Shown: piece by piece, positions 7,837-15,173 of the stretch
How the letters are laid out: the number at the start of each line of letters is the position of its first letter
How positions within the stretch are numbered: position 1 is the stretch's first letter
Assembly (NCBI GenBank): GCA_902771595.1
Contig: CACXXH010000026.1
Span: forward strand, 1-49,991
Reading direction: 5' to 3'
Length of the DNA stretch: 49,991 nt
Source of the DNA: Fibrobacter succinogenes
GTDB taxonomy: Bacteria > Fibrobacterota > Fibrobacteria > Fibrobacterales > Fibrobacteraceae
Made by a program: the position numbers and the translations under genes
Notes under the pieces: generated by a model
Told to the model about the DNA's origin: nothing
Database searches by the model: none
What the model saw: the letters and a program-made list of their open reading frames with translations, nothing else

Positions 7837-8898
7837 ATGAATATCCGTAGAGTTTTGCGTCTATCCTGGCTTTCTGTCGCTGCCCTCTTCTGGGCGAGCT
7901 GCGGAGATGATTCGAATCCCCAGACTCCTGTCCCGGAACCGGAATCGTCGACGGATGCTGCCGGGACAAGTTCCAGTTCTGGCAATGAGACGGTGAGTTC
8001 CGCAAGGGAAGATTCCTCCAGTTCATCCGAGGCTGTTCCTGAATCGTCTGCGACCGTGGCGAGTTCTTCTAGTGTGGCGAGTTCATCTAGCGCTAGAAAA
8101 TATATCCTGGCGAGCGATTCCTCTGTGACGTGTGAAAAAGAGAAGGCTACGTATTCTACATGCACAAAGCCCGAGAGTTACTCGTGTATGGAATTGCAGA
8201 AATTCCTGGAAAAAGATACGTCGGTAACTGCAAAGATTTTGGAAAAATGGGAAGAGCAGCTTGAATCCTGTGGTGCCATTTTAGAGCCTGTTACCGTTTA
8301 TGGCGTTTTCTATGATCCTTGTTCCGGTGCGCCCACCTATACTAAAATTGAAATGAAATGCTCGAACGGCTTCTATTATTCCGACTATAAGACGGACGGG
8401 GACCTTGTTTATAAGACGGTCGAAGAATACAATCAGGCTCATGGCATAAGTTCTAGTTCTGTTGCTCAAAGTTCCAGTTCTGTGGCCGAGGATTTGAAGA
8501 AAAACTGCCCGCAAGATGATTTTGTGTTGTTCTCGGGTATTCTTGCGGACGTGCAGAAAAAACTGTACGAGGCGCTTATCAGTGAGGATGCGCTCACTAT
8601 CCTCGGTATAAGTGATAGTATTTCTGATGCGGGCAAGGCGTATATAGATAGCCTCATCGATCGCGAGAACAAGACCTTGAAGGGACGATTGGCTCCGTAT
8701 ATTCTAGGCGATTTCGATTCTGAAGACGATTACGAATTGTCTTTCCATTCCGATTATTGGTTTACTGGGTATGTCGCCAAGACCAAGACATGCGACGACG
8801 GAACACCCGAAACGACGGAACGTTATACAAGACTGTTTTCGGATATTCTTGAGGAATGCGCTCAGCTCATCCGGAAAAACGCATTGGCTGCAAAATAA
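7837..8898 (+). CDS. Ser-linker lipoprotein, Fibrobacter type
   Basis: A 353-residue lipoprotein. The signal peptide ends in the lipobox FWASC; the mature part starts CGDDSNP. Residues ~30-88 are a Ser/Glu-rich linker, and a second short Ser linker (near residues 205-220) separates two Cys-containing domains. The second domain ends in TCDDG...RLFSDILEEC, a pattern also seen in the lipoprotein at 40918, so these are probably related modules. I chose ATG 7837 over ATG 7825 because GGAG at 7827-7830 is six bases upstream of 7837, while nothing suitable precedes 7825. It is likely anchored in the outer membrane. Substrate or partner is unknown. Codon use is AT-richer than that of housekeeping neighbours. 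Confidence 0.8.
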   Translation: MNIRRVLRLSWLSVAALFWASCGDDSNPQTPVPEPESSTDAAGTSSSSGNETVSSAREDSSSSSEAVPESSATVASSSSVASSSSARKYILASDSSVTCEKEKATYSTCTKPESYSCMELQKFLEKDTSVTAKILEKWEEQLESCGAILEPVTVYGVFYDPCSGAPTYTKIEMKCSNGFYYSDYKTDGDLVYKTVEEYNQAHGISSSSVAQSSSSVAEDLKKNCPQDDFVLFSGILADVQKKLYEALISEDALTILGISDSISDAGKAYIDSLIDRENKTLKGRLAPYILGDFDSEDDYELSFHSDYWFTGYVAKTKTCDDGTPETTERYTRLFSDILEECAQLIRKNALAAK

Positions 8899-8930
8899 TT
8901 GCCTGAGTTTCTTGGCGTTTGCAATTTAAA

Positions 8931-8947
8931 CCCCTGCTCGGCAGGGG
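8931..8947. terminator. Hairpin between convergent genes
   Basis: CCCCTGC-TCG-GCAGGGG is a perfect 7-bp stem located between the lipoprotein (+) and amidase (-) stops. T-runs are short (AA/TT flanks), so termination efficiency is uncertain. Confidence 0.5.
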
Positions 8948-8949
8948 GG

Positions 8950-10200
8950 TTATCGTCCTAGCGTTTCGCGGTAGCTGTGGACGGCATCCTTGTAGGTGCT
9001 GACCGCTTTCGAAATGCGCTTGGCGATATCTTCTTGCCCAGCTTTGCTCATCATGTAGGCTTCGTCTTCGAGGTTGCTGATGAACCCGATTTCGAATAGC
9101 ACCGCGGGCATTAGGGCGCCCACGAGCACCATGAACCCTGCACCGCCGACACCGCCTGCCTGGCGCTTGATCTTGCCGCCGTCGAGGGCCTTGAGCATCT
9201 CTTCGGTGAACATGTAGCTATTCTGCTTGTACTTTTCGAGGCGCGCTTCGAGCTTGAACCATTCGATGGGCGAGAGTTCTTCTTTCGCGTTCTTTTCGCC
9301 GTAGAGCGTGGCCACCTTGTTTTCGCGGCGGGCAATCGCCTTGTCTTCTTCGCTCTCGGGGGCGCGCAGCACGTAAACGTGGTAGCCCTTGATTTGCTTC
9401 TTGCGTTCCGGAGCCGCGTCGATGGCGTTGCAGTGCAGGCTTATGAAGAGGTCTCCGTCCCACTGGTTCGCGAGGTTTGCGCGTTGCCCGAGTTCGATGA
9501 ACACGTCCTTGTCGCGGGTCATCTTCACGTTGAAGCCTTCTTTCTCGAGGGCCTTCTTCAGGAGTTTTCCGATAGAAAGCACGATGTCTTTTTCTTGCGC
9601 GTTTTTGCCGAGCGCTCCGGAGTCCTTGCCGCCGTGGCCCGGGTCAATCACGATGGTCTTCACTTCGCGCGTGCCTGCGGTCTCGTTCTTGGGCTTCGTG
9701 GCGACAACCGTCTTTTGGTCGTTTTTCGCTGCCGCGGGTTTTGCTGCATCGGACTTCTTCGCCGCGTCCTTCGCAGGTTCGGCCTTTGCTTGCGTATCTT
9801 TTTCGGGCGCTGCCTTAGCGCTATTTTGGGTCGGGAACAGTTTGTCGATGTCGTCTTCGGCAATCCACAGGTGTCCTTCGTCGAGGACCGGGCTTGCGGA
9901 AAGGTCGATGGTGCTGCCGTTAACCGAGGCGTAGGGGATGCCTACCGCGAATTTCGCGGTGTCCTTGCCTGCGACCATGATAAAGGATTTCTGTACGGGG
10001 AACCAGTGGAAGGATGCTCCGATTTTTTTCGAGAAGGCTTCGGCGTCGACGGCTGTCACGTCGGCAAAAGAGAACGCCCAGCCGACAACCAGCAACAAGG
10101 CCAGAACTAGCGGTGTGCCTTTGCGGCGCGATCCATTTCCAGCTTTGCTTCGCGGTTGATTATGTCCTGTCGCTTGTCGCGTTGATCCTTGCCTCTGCAT
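8950..10200 (-). CDS. N-acetylmuramoyl-L-alanine amidase (Amidase_3)
   Basis: A 416-residue exported zinc amidase that cleaves the bond between MurNAc and the stem peptide, used in cell separation and peptidoglycan turnover. An n-region of about 28 residues precedes the hydrophobic signal (LVLALLLVVGWAFSFA). Residues 50-120 are a small N-terminal domain, 125-175 an Ala/Lys/Pro linker, and 180-410 the Amidase_3 domain with zinc ligands His189 (DPGHGG), Glu203 and His256 (SLHCNA) and catalytic Glu370 (LFEIGF). The start is unusual: no ATG, GTG or TTG suitable for the signal peptide occurs downstream, so translation probably begins at 10200, overlapping 94 bases of smpB in another frame. This suggests coupling with smpB. 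Confidence 0.9.
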   Translation of the reverse strand: MQRQGSTRQATGHNQPRSKAGNGSRRKGTPLVLALLLVVGWAFSFADVTAVDAEAFSKKIGASFHWFPVQKSFIMVAGKDTAKFAVGIPYASVNGSTIDLSASPVLDEGHLWIAEDDIDKLFPTQNSAKAAPEKDTQAKAEPAKDAAKKSDAAKPAAAKNDQKTVVATKPKNETAGTREVKTIVIDPGHGGKDSGALGKNAQEKDIVLSIGKLLKKALEKEGFNVKMTRDKDVFIELGQRANLANQWDGDLFISLHCNAIDAAPERKKQIKGYHVYVLRAPESEEDKAIARRENKVATLYGEKNAKEELSPIEWFKLEARLEKYKQNSYMFTEEMLKALDGGKIKRQAGGVGGAGFMVLVGALMPAVLFEIGFISNLEDEAYMMSKAGQEDIAKRISKAVSTYKDAVHSYRETLGR

Positions 10201-10580
10201 ATTCCGATTTCGAGTTTTGCACGTCGGTTCTTAAAGTATAGTTTTAGCGGGACGATGGTGCAACCCTTGAGTTCCTTAGCCTTGCGCATTTTCTGGATTT
10301 CGTGCGCGTGGGCGAGGAGCTTGCGCTTGCGGGCGGGGAAATGGTTGAACCGGTTTGCGAAGAGGTATTCGTCTATGCGGGCGCCGACGAGCCAGAGCTC
10401 GTCCTTCTTCTCGTCCACGTCGACCCAGGCTTCACCGATGGTGCATTTGCCGTCGCGGATGGACTTGACTTCGGAGCCGATGAGCATGATGCCGACCTCG
10501 AACGTCTCGTCGACGAAATAAAGGTGCGACGCCTTGCGGTTCATGATGACCGGCGTGCTCTGTTGCTCCTTCTTAGCCAT
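10107..10580 (-). CDS. smpB: SsrA-binding protein SmpB
   Basis: A 157-residue SmpB, normal length. It binds tmRNA and delivers it to stalled ribosomes for trans-translation. Diagnostic segments are NRKASHLYFVDETFEVGI near the N-terminus, GSEVKSIR, and the basic C-terminal tail (GKDQRDKRQDI..REAKLEMDR) that enters the decoding channel. The gene starts three bases after the obg stop and its 3' end overlaps the amidase, giving a compact obg-smpB-amidase operon. The tmRNA gene itself is not in the window. Confidence 0.97.
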   Translation of the reverse strand: MAKKEQQSTPVIMNRKASHLYFVDETFEVGIMLIGSEVKSIRDGKCTIGEAWVDVDEKKDELWLVGARIDEYLFANRFNHFPARKRKLLAHAHEIQKMRKAKELKGCTIVPLKLYFKNRRAKLEIGICRGKDQRDKRQDIINREAKLEMDRAAKAHR

Positions 10581-10583
10581 GTG

Positions 10584-11624
10584 TTAAGCCTTCTTGCCCC
10601 AGCCGCTCTTCTTGCCGCCAGCGGTGGACTTCGATTCCCAGCCGACCTTTTTCTTGTGTACGTGCGGGACGGCTTCGTCGAGCGCCTGTACGAGTTCCTT
10701 GCAGCCGTCGCCGTTCATGGCCGACGTCACGATGACTTTTTCGCGGTGCGTCTTGAACTGCTTGATGGCGTCGTCGATGCCGAGGTCGGACTTGTTGAGC
10801 GCTATCAGGTAGGGCTTCTTGGCGAGTTTCGGGTGGAAGGCCTTGAGTTCGTCCTTGAGCACGGTGAACTGCTCGTAGGCGTTCTCCGCAAAGCCGTCGA
10901 TGACGAACAGGAGCGTATGGGTGCGTTCGATGTGCTTGAGGAACTGGTGGCCGAGGCCCTTGCCTTCGCTGGCACCTTCCAGGAGACCGGGAATGTCGGC
11001 GACCACGAAACTGTGGCCGGTCGTCTGCACGATGCCGAGCACCGGTTCAAGCGTGGTGAAGGGATAGTCGCCGACCTTGGGGCGACCGCTCGAAATCTTG
11101 TTCACGAGGCTCGATTTGCCGGCGTTCGGGAACCCGACGAGGCCCACGTCTGCCATAAGTTTGAGTTCCAGGAAGAGTTCGCGGACTTCGCCTTTTTCGC
11201 CCGGCGTGCACTTGCGCGGGGCCTGAATTTTCGGGGTGGCGAAATGCTGGTTGCCCATGCCGCCCTTTCCGCCTCGTGCGGCAATCCATTTTTGCCCCAC
11301 TTCGGTGAGGTCGGCCAGGATGCGACCTTCTTCGTCCTTGACGATTGTCCCGCGCGGAACATCCACGATAAGGTCGTCAGCGGAAGCTCCCGTGCAGCGC
11401 TTGGCGCCACCGGGTTGTCCGTTCTTGGCCTTGTAGAGGCGGGCGTTGCCCATGTCGAGGAGCGTGGAGAACTGCTCGTTCACCTGGAGGATGACGTGAC
11501 CGCCACGGCCACCGTCACCGCCGTCCGGGCCTCCCAGAGGCACGAATTTTTCACGGTGAAAGCTAACGATGCCGTCACCGCCCTTGCCGGAGCGAACTTC
11601 GATGGATTTTTCGTCTAGGAACAT
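10584..11624 (-). CDS. obg: GTPase Obg/CgtA
   Basis: A 346-residue Obg GTPase involved in 50S subunit maturation and stress control. The glycine-rich Obg fold occupies residues 1-158 (MFLDEKSIEVRSGKGGDGIVSF). The G domain follows with P-loop GFPNAGKSS, switch DIPGLLEGASEGKGLG, and NKSD specificity motif. The C-terminus ends in a short Lys/Gly tail (GGKKSGWGKKA) rather than a long TGS-like or OCT domain. It is the first gene of the compact obg-smpB-amidase group; argC lies 24 bases upstream in the same direction. Confidence 0.97.
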   Translation of the reverse strand: MFLDEKSIEVRSGKGGDGIVSFHREKFVPLGGPDGGDGGRGGHVILQVNEQFSTLLDMGNARLYKAKNGQPGGAKRCTGASADDLIVDVPRGTIVKDEEGRILADLTEVGQKWIAARGGKGGMGNQHFATPKIQAPRKCTPGEKGEVRELFLELKLMADVGLVGFPNAGKSSLVNKISSGRPKVGDYPFTTLEPVLGIVQTTGHSFVVADIPGLLEGASEGKGLGHQFLKHIERTHTLLFVIDGFAENAYEQFTVLKDELKAFHPKLAKKPYLIALNKSDLGIDDAIKQFKTHREKVIVTSAMNGDGCKELVQALDEAVPHVHKKKVGWESKSTAGGKKSGWGKKA

Positions 11625-11648
11625 AGGATAGTGACTGCGGGTTGTGGG

Positions 11649-12614
11649 CTAGACCAGGCTGATGGATTCATCAAGGCCCAGAGCGATATTCATGTTCTGG
11701 ATGGCGGCGCCGCTTGCGCCCTTGCCCAGGTTGTCGATAATTGTTGTCACCTGCATCACGTTCTCGTTGCCGAAAACTTGGATGCGGGCGTTGTTCGTGT
11801 CGTTTTCGACCGTCGCGTCGAGCCTTCCGTTGAACAGCACGGGCGCGGCTTCAAACGGCATCACCTTCACGAAGCGGCTGCCTTCGTAGTGCTTCGCGAG
11901 AATTTCGGTAAGGCCTTCGGGGCCGACCTTCTTCGTGAGCATGTTCGCGAAGATGGCGACCGTGACCGCCATGCCCTTGTAGTAGGGGCCGAGCACCGGG
12001 TTGAAGAAGGGAACGTTATCGAGTTCGCAGTACTTCTTCATTTCGGGCAGGTGCTTGTGGGCGAGTGCCAGAGCGTAGGGCGCGGGAGCCATGATGGCTT
12101 TCGATTCGCCGGCCTTGTGCGCGAGATTCGCTTCGTCTTCGTATTCGGCGATGAGCTTCTTGCCGCCGCCGGAATAACCCGTGATGCTGTAGGCTGCGAG
12201 GTTGGCGCTCTTCGGGAGGATTCCCGAGGCAATCAGCGGGTGCACGCCCAGGATAAAGCCCGAGGCGTGGCAGCCGGGGTTCGCGATGCGCTTGCTCTTG
12301 GCGATGGCTTCGCGCTGGGCGGGGCAGAGTTCCGGCATCCCGTACGTCCAGTCGGGGTTCACGCGGTGCGCCGTGGAGGCGTCGATCACGCGGGTGTTCG
12401 GGTTTTCGCAGAGGGCGGCGCTCTCGACGGCTGCCGCATCGGGCAGGCACAGGAACGTCACGTCGGACTCGTTGATAAGCCTTTTGCGCTCGGCGGTATC
12501 CTTGCGGAGTTCGGGAGCGATACGCAACACTTCGATGTCGCTGCGCTTTGCGAGTCTTTCATAAATCTGCAGGCCGGTCGTTCCTGCTTCGCCGTCAACA
12601 AAAACTTTGAACAT
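11649..12614 (-). CDS. argC: N-acetyl-gamma-glutamyl-phosphate reductase, type 2
   Basis: A 321-residue ArgC of the shorter type 2 class (about 310-320 residues). It reduces N-acetyl-glutamyl-phosphate to the semialdehyde with NADPH in arginine biosynthesis. The nucleotide-binding segment FVDGEAGTTGLQIYERL is at the N-terminus, the catalytic Cys is in NPGCHASG, and the ITGYSGGGKK loop is typical. Other arg genes are absent nearby, so arginine genes are dispersed. Downstream is obg on the same strand (24-base gap); upstream is a repeat-bearing 104-base spacer. Confidence 0.95.
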   Translation of the reverse strand: MFKVFVDGEAGTTGLQIYERLAKRSDIEVLRIAPELRKDTAERKRLINESDVTFLCLPDAAAVESAALCENPNTRVIDASTAHRVNPDWTYGMPELCPAQREAIAKSKRIANPGCHASGFILGVHPLIASGILPKSANLAAYSITGYSGGGKKLIAEYEDEANLAHKAGESKAIMAPAPYALALAHKHLPEMKKYCELDNVPFFNPVLGPYYKGMAVTVAIFANMLTKKVGPEGLTEILAKHYEGSRFVKVMPFEAAPVLFNGRLDATVENDTNNARIQVFGNENVMQVTTIIDNLGKGASGAAIQNMNIALGLDESISLV

Positions 12615-12718
12615 CTTTTAGTTGTTAGTTATTGGTTGTTGGTTTTTGGTTTATGAATCGCGGCTGCGCCGCCTATTTATAAACCAGTAACTATTGACTA
12701 GTGACTATGGGCTAAGAA
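12615..12718. repeat. TTAGTTATTGGTT/GTAACTATTGACTAGT repeat with 13-nt hairpin
   Basis: This 104-base spacer contains GTTGTTAGTTATTGGTTGTTGG and ACCAGTAACTATTGACTAGTGAC around a hairpin GCGGC-TGC-GCCGC (12660-12672). TGGTTTAT (12647-12654) and ATAAACCA (12679-12686) extend it to a long interrupted palindrome. It matches the repeat type at 7659 and 30507. No gene is visible in it. Confidence 0.6.
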
Positions 12719-13216
12719 TTACTTTCCAGCGCCGCAGCACTTCTTGTACTTCTTGCCAGACCCGCACGGGCACGGGTCGTTGCGGCCGACTACCGGACCT
12801 TCGTGGCGGACGGTTTCCTGCTTTACTGCACGGCCGTCGTAGAAGAACCATGCGCCGCCCACCTTGTGGAACTCGCCGAGTTCGTGGTGGTTGCGGGTGA
12901 TGTTGCCCTGCTTGAAGCGAGCGACGAATTCGACCCAGCCGATGTTCTTTTCTTCTTCGGTCTTGGTCTGCTTGATTTCGATGCCGAGCCATTCGGATTC
13001 GCGGCTCCATGCTTCTACGCTCGGTTCGTCAAAGTCGCTACGCTGCGTGGCTTCGAGGGAATCCTTGAGCCATGCGATTTCGTGCTTGGCGTATGCGGTG
13101 TAGCGAGAGCGCATCAGGGCTTCGGGGCTCTGAGCGAGAGCCGTACCCTTGATGATGGGTTCGCAGCATTCCGAGTATTCCTTTCCAGATCCACAGGGGC
13201 ATAAATCTTTAGCCAT
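12719..13216 (-). CDS. ychJ: YchJ-family SEC-C motif protein
   Basis: A 165-residue protein with a SEC-C zinc-binding motif at each end: [13 protein letters not shown] at residues 6-18 and [13 protein letters not shown] near the C-terminus, with the NTF2-like YchJ core between them ([19 protein letters not shown]...). SEC-C motifs bind zinc and, in SecA, contact ribosome and SecB. The physiological role of YchJ is not established. AAGGA lies nine bases upstream of the ATG. It is separated from argC by the repeat spacer and from the methyltransferase by 145 bases with no gene. Confidence 0.92.
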   Translation of the reverse strand: MAKDLCPCGSGKEYSECCEPIIKGTALAQSPEALMRSRYTAYAKHEIAWLKDSLEATQRSDFDEPSVEAWSRESEWLGIEIKQTKTEEEKNIGWVEFVARFKQGNITRNHHELGEFHKVGGAWFFYDGRAVKQETVRHEGPVVGRNDPCPCGSGKKYKKCCGAGK

Positions 13217-13361
13217 AGTCCAATCCTTATTTGTTATGAGCAGCGGGCCTTGGGTGTTGAAGCTTTTGACACGACGCTCTTTTTATTTTTCAAAAAAATA
13301 GTTAATGTCTGAATGAAATTTCACTGTTGGTTTCGCCTACGGTGCATCGCACAAAGCGGAA

Positions 13362-13982
13362 TTACAGGCACTTCTTCATGAGCCAGAATTCTTCCTTGCC
13401 TTCGCGGCCGGGGAGGCTGTTCACAGCCGGAACGCGTTCGACGATATCGAACACGCCGTCGAGGCGCGCCATGAGTTCGCCTTCGCTGGTGCAGTGCGGC
13501 GGGCCCTGGAGGGTCTTGCCGTTCATCAGCGGGAACATGAGGCAGATGAAAAGCCCGTCGTCCTTGAGCATCTTGTAGCAGACTTCGAAGAATTCGTCAC
13601 GGCGTCCCGGGTGGATGGCGGAGAACGTACCGTAGTCGTACACGATGTCGAACAGCTGGCCGCCGCGCTTCGGGTCCTTGGGCGAGAGCGTGAACAGGTC
13701 GAGGTCGAGAGAATGCAGGTTCTTGTGCGCACGGCTCAGGTGGTCCAGTTCGTCAACTGCGGTTGCAGCAAAGTCAACGGCGAGGACTTCGTGCCCGCGC
13801 TTCGCCCATGCTTCGGCATCGTAGCCGAAACCTGCGCCGGGAACCAGAACGGAGCCCTCGGCAGGGCAGGAGGGATGCTTGAAGAATTCAAGCAGGGCCG
13901 GAGTCGCCTTCTTGAAATTCCAGTAATCCTTGCCGTTGGCATAGAGATTGTCCCAGAATTCCGGGAGGTTCTGCGTTAACAT
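13362..13982 (-). CDS. TPMT-family SAM-dependent methyltransferase
   Basis: A 206-residue class I methyltransferase. The N-terminus FWDNLYANGKDYWNFKKATPALLEFF and SAM-binding motif VLVPGAGFGYDAEAWAKRGHEV are those of the thiopurine S-methyltransferase/thiol methyltransferase family (PF05724). Members methylate thiols, halides, selenium or tellurium compounds; the substrate here is unknown. Its ATG overlaps the rlmN stop (TAATG at 13980-13984), so the two are almost certainly translationally coupled. Confidence 0.85.
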   Translation of the reverse strand: MLTQNLPEFWDNLYANGKDYWNFKKATPALLEFFKHPSCPAEGSVLVPGAGFGYDAEAWAKRGHEVLAVDFAATAVDELDHLSRAHKNLHSLDLDLFTLSPKDPKRGGQLFDIVYDYGTFSAIHPGRRDEFFEVCYKMLKDDGLFICLMFPLMNGKTLQGPPHCTSEGELMARLDGVFDIVERVPAVNSLPGREGKEEFWLMKKCL

Positions 13983-15049
13983 TATTTACCTTCCTTTTTG
14001 TACGCAAGCTGTCCGCAGGCGGCGAGGATGTCGCGCCCCCGCGGATTGCGGATCGTTATTTGAATTTCGGCTGCCCGCACCGCGGCGAGGAATTCCTCGA
14101 CCTCTTCCGGTGTCGGAGCGTGGAGAGTCGGATCGTCCCCGTCGTTAAGCACGATAGCGTTCACCTTCACGCGGCGGGGGGCGCAAATGCGGATAAGTTC
14201 CTTTGCGGCCTTCGGTGTACAGGTGATTCCCTGGATGAGGACGAATTCGAAAGTTACATAGTTGTCGGTGCGGCGGATGTAGTCATCGACCGCCTCGAGC
14301 AGTTTCTCGATGGGCCAGACCCTGTTCACGGGCATCACGGACGAACGGTATTCGTTGTTCGTGCTGTTGAGGCTTACCGCGAGGCAGCAGGGTGTGTTCC
14401 TGTCTACGAGTTCCTTGATTTTCGGGACGACGCCCGAGGTGCTCACGGTCATGCGCTTTGCGCCCATGTTGAAAAGGCTCTGGTTATGGAGCGTGCAGCA
14501 CACGCGGTGCACCTGTTCCAGGTTGTTGAGCGGTTCGCCCATCCCCATGAAGATGATGTTCGTGACCTGGGCAATCTTGCCGTCGGCATCGAGGATGCCG
14601 TTGTCCTTCAGGTACCAGTTCACGTGGAGGATTTCTTCGAGGATTTCGCCCGCTTCGAGGTTCCTGGTGAAGCCCATCTTCGCCGTACGGCAGAAGGCGC
14701 AGTTCTGGGCGCAGCCGATTTGCGTGGATACGCATACGGAAAAACGCCCGTTCGCGGGAATCATGACCGTTTCGATGTGGTGCCCGTCGTGGGTCTCGAA
14801 AAGCCATTTCACCGTGCCGTCGGTAGAGACGAGGTGCTGGTCTTCCTTGAGGGCGAGCATGCTGAACTGTGCGGCGAGTTTTTCGCGGAGTGCAGGCGGG
14901 ACGTTCACCATCTCGTCAAAATTGCGCACCTGTTGGCAAAAAAGCCATTTCTGGATTTGGTCGGCGCGGTACTGCTTTTCGTTCACGTCCCTGAGCCAAG
15001 CTTTCAGCTCGTCTGTCGTTAGGGACTTTATGTTGCGCGGCCATTCCAT
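13982..15049 (-). CDS. rlmN: 23S rRNA (adenine-2503-C2)/tRNA (adenine-37-C2) methyltransferase RlmN
   Basis: A 355-residue radical-SAM enzyme that methylates A2503 of 23S rRNA and A37 of some tRNAs. The [4Fe-4S] motif is CAQNCAFC, preceded by GRFSVCVSTQIG; the C-terminal methyl-carrying Cys is in DILAACGQL. I chose ATG 15049 instead of the first ATG of the open frame (15130) because the extra 27 residues are hydrophobic and unlike RlmN. There is no Shine-Dalgarno. On the minus strand TATCTTTA (15064-15057) lies seven bases upstream of this ATG and TTAACA (15087-15082) 17 bases before it, so the mRNA may be leaderless. Confidence 0.95.
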   Translation of the reverse strand: MEWPRNIKSLTTDELKAWLRDVNEKQYRADQIQKWLFCQQVRNFDEMVNVPPALREKLAAQFSMLALKEDQHLVSTDGTVKWLFETHDGHHIETVMIPANGRFSVCVSTQIGCAQNCAFCRTAKMGFTRNLEAGEILEEILHVNWYLKDNGILDADGKIAQVTNIIFMGMGEPLNNLEQVHRVCCTLHNQSLFNMGAKRMTVSTSGVVPKIKELVDRNTPCCLAVSLNSTNNEYRSSVMPVNRVWPIEKLLEAVDDYIRRTDNYVTFEFVLIQGITCTPKAAKELIRICAPRRVKVNAIVLNDGDDPTLHAPTPEEVEEFLAAVRAAEIQITIRNPRGRDILAACGQLAYKKEGK

Positions 15050-15056
15050 AGCGGTG

Positions 15057-15087
15057 TAAAGATAGAAAAAAAACAGATTCTTGTTAA
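15057..15087 (-). promoter_or_regulatory. Candidate rlmN promoter
   Basis: On the minus strand TTAACA (15087-15082), 17 bases, TATCTTTA (15064-15057). It places the transcription start within a few bases of the rlmN ATG at 15049. Confidence 0.45.
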
Positions 15088-15173
15088 GGGCTAAAAACGC
15101 GTAAAACCCTTTAAAATAAAGGGTTTCCACGCTTTTTACAATTCGAAATGTACTTGTTTTTTATGAACGGGTT

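Noticed and set aside
10302..11618. 438-residue open frame on the plus strand
   Set aside because: Antisense to obg and smpB; translation shows no family features.
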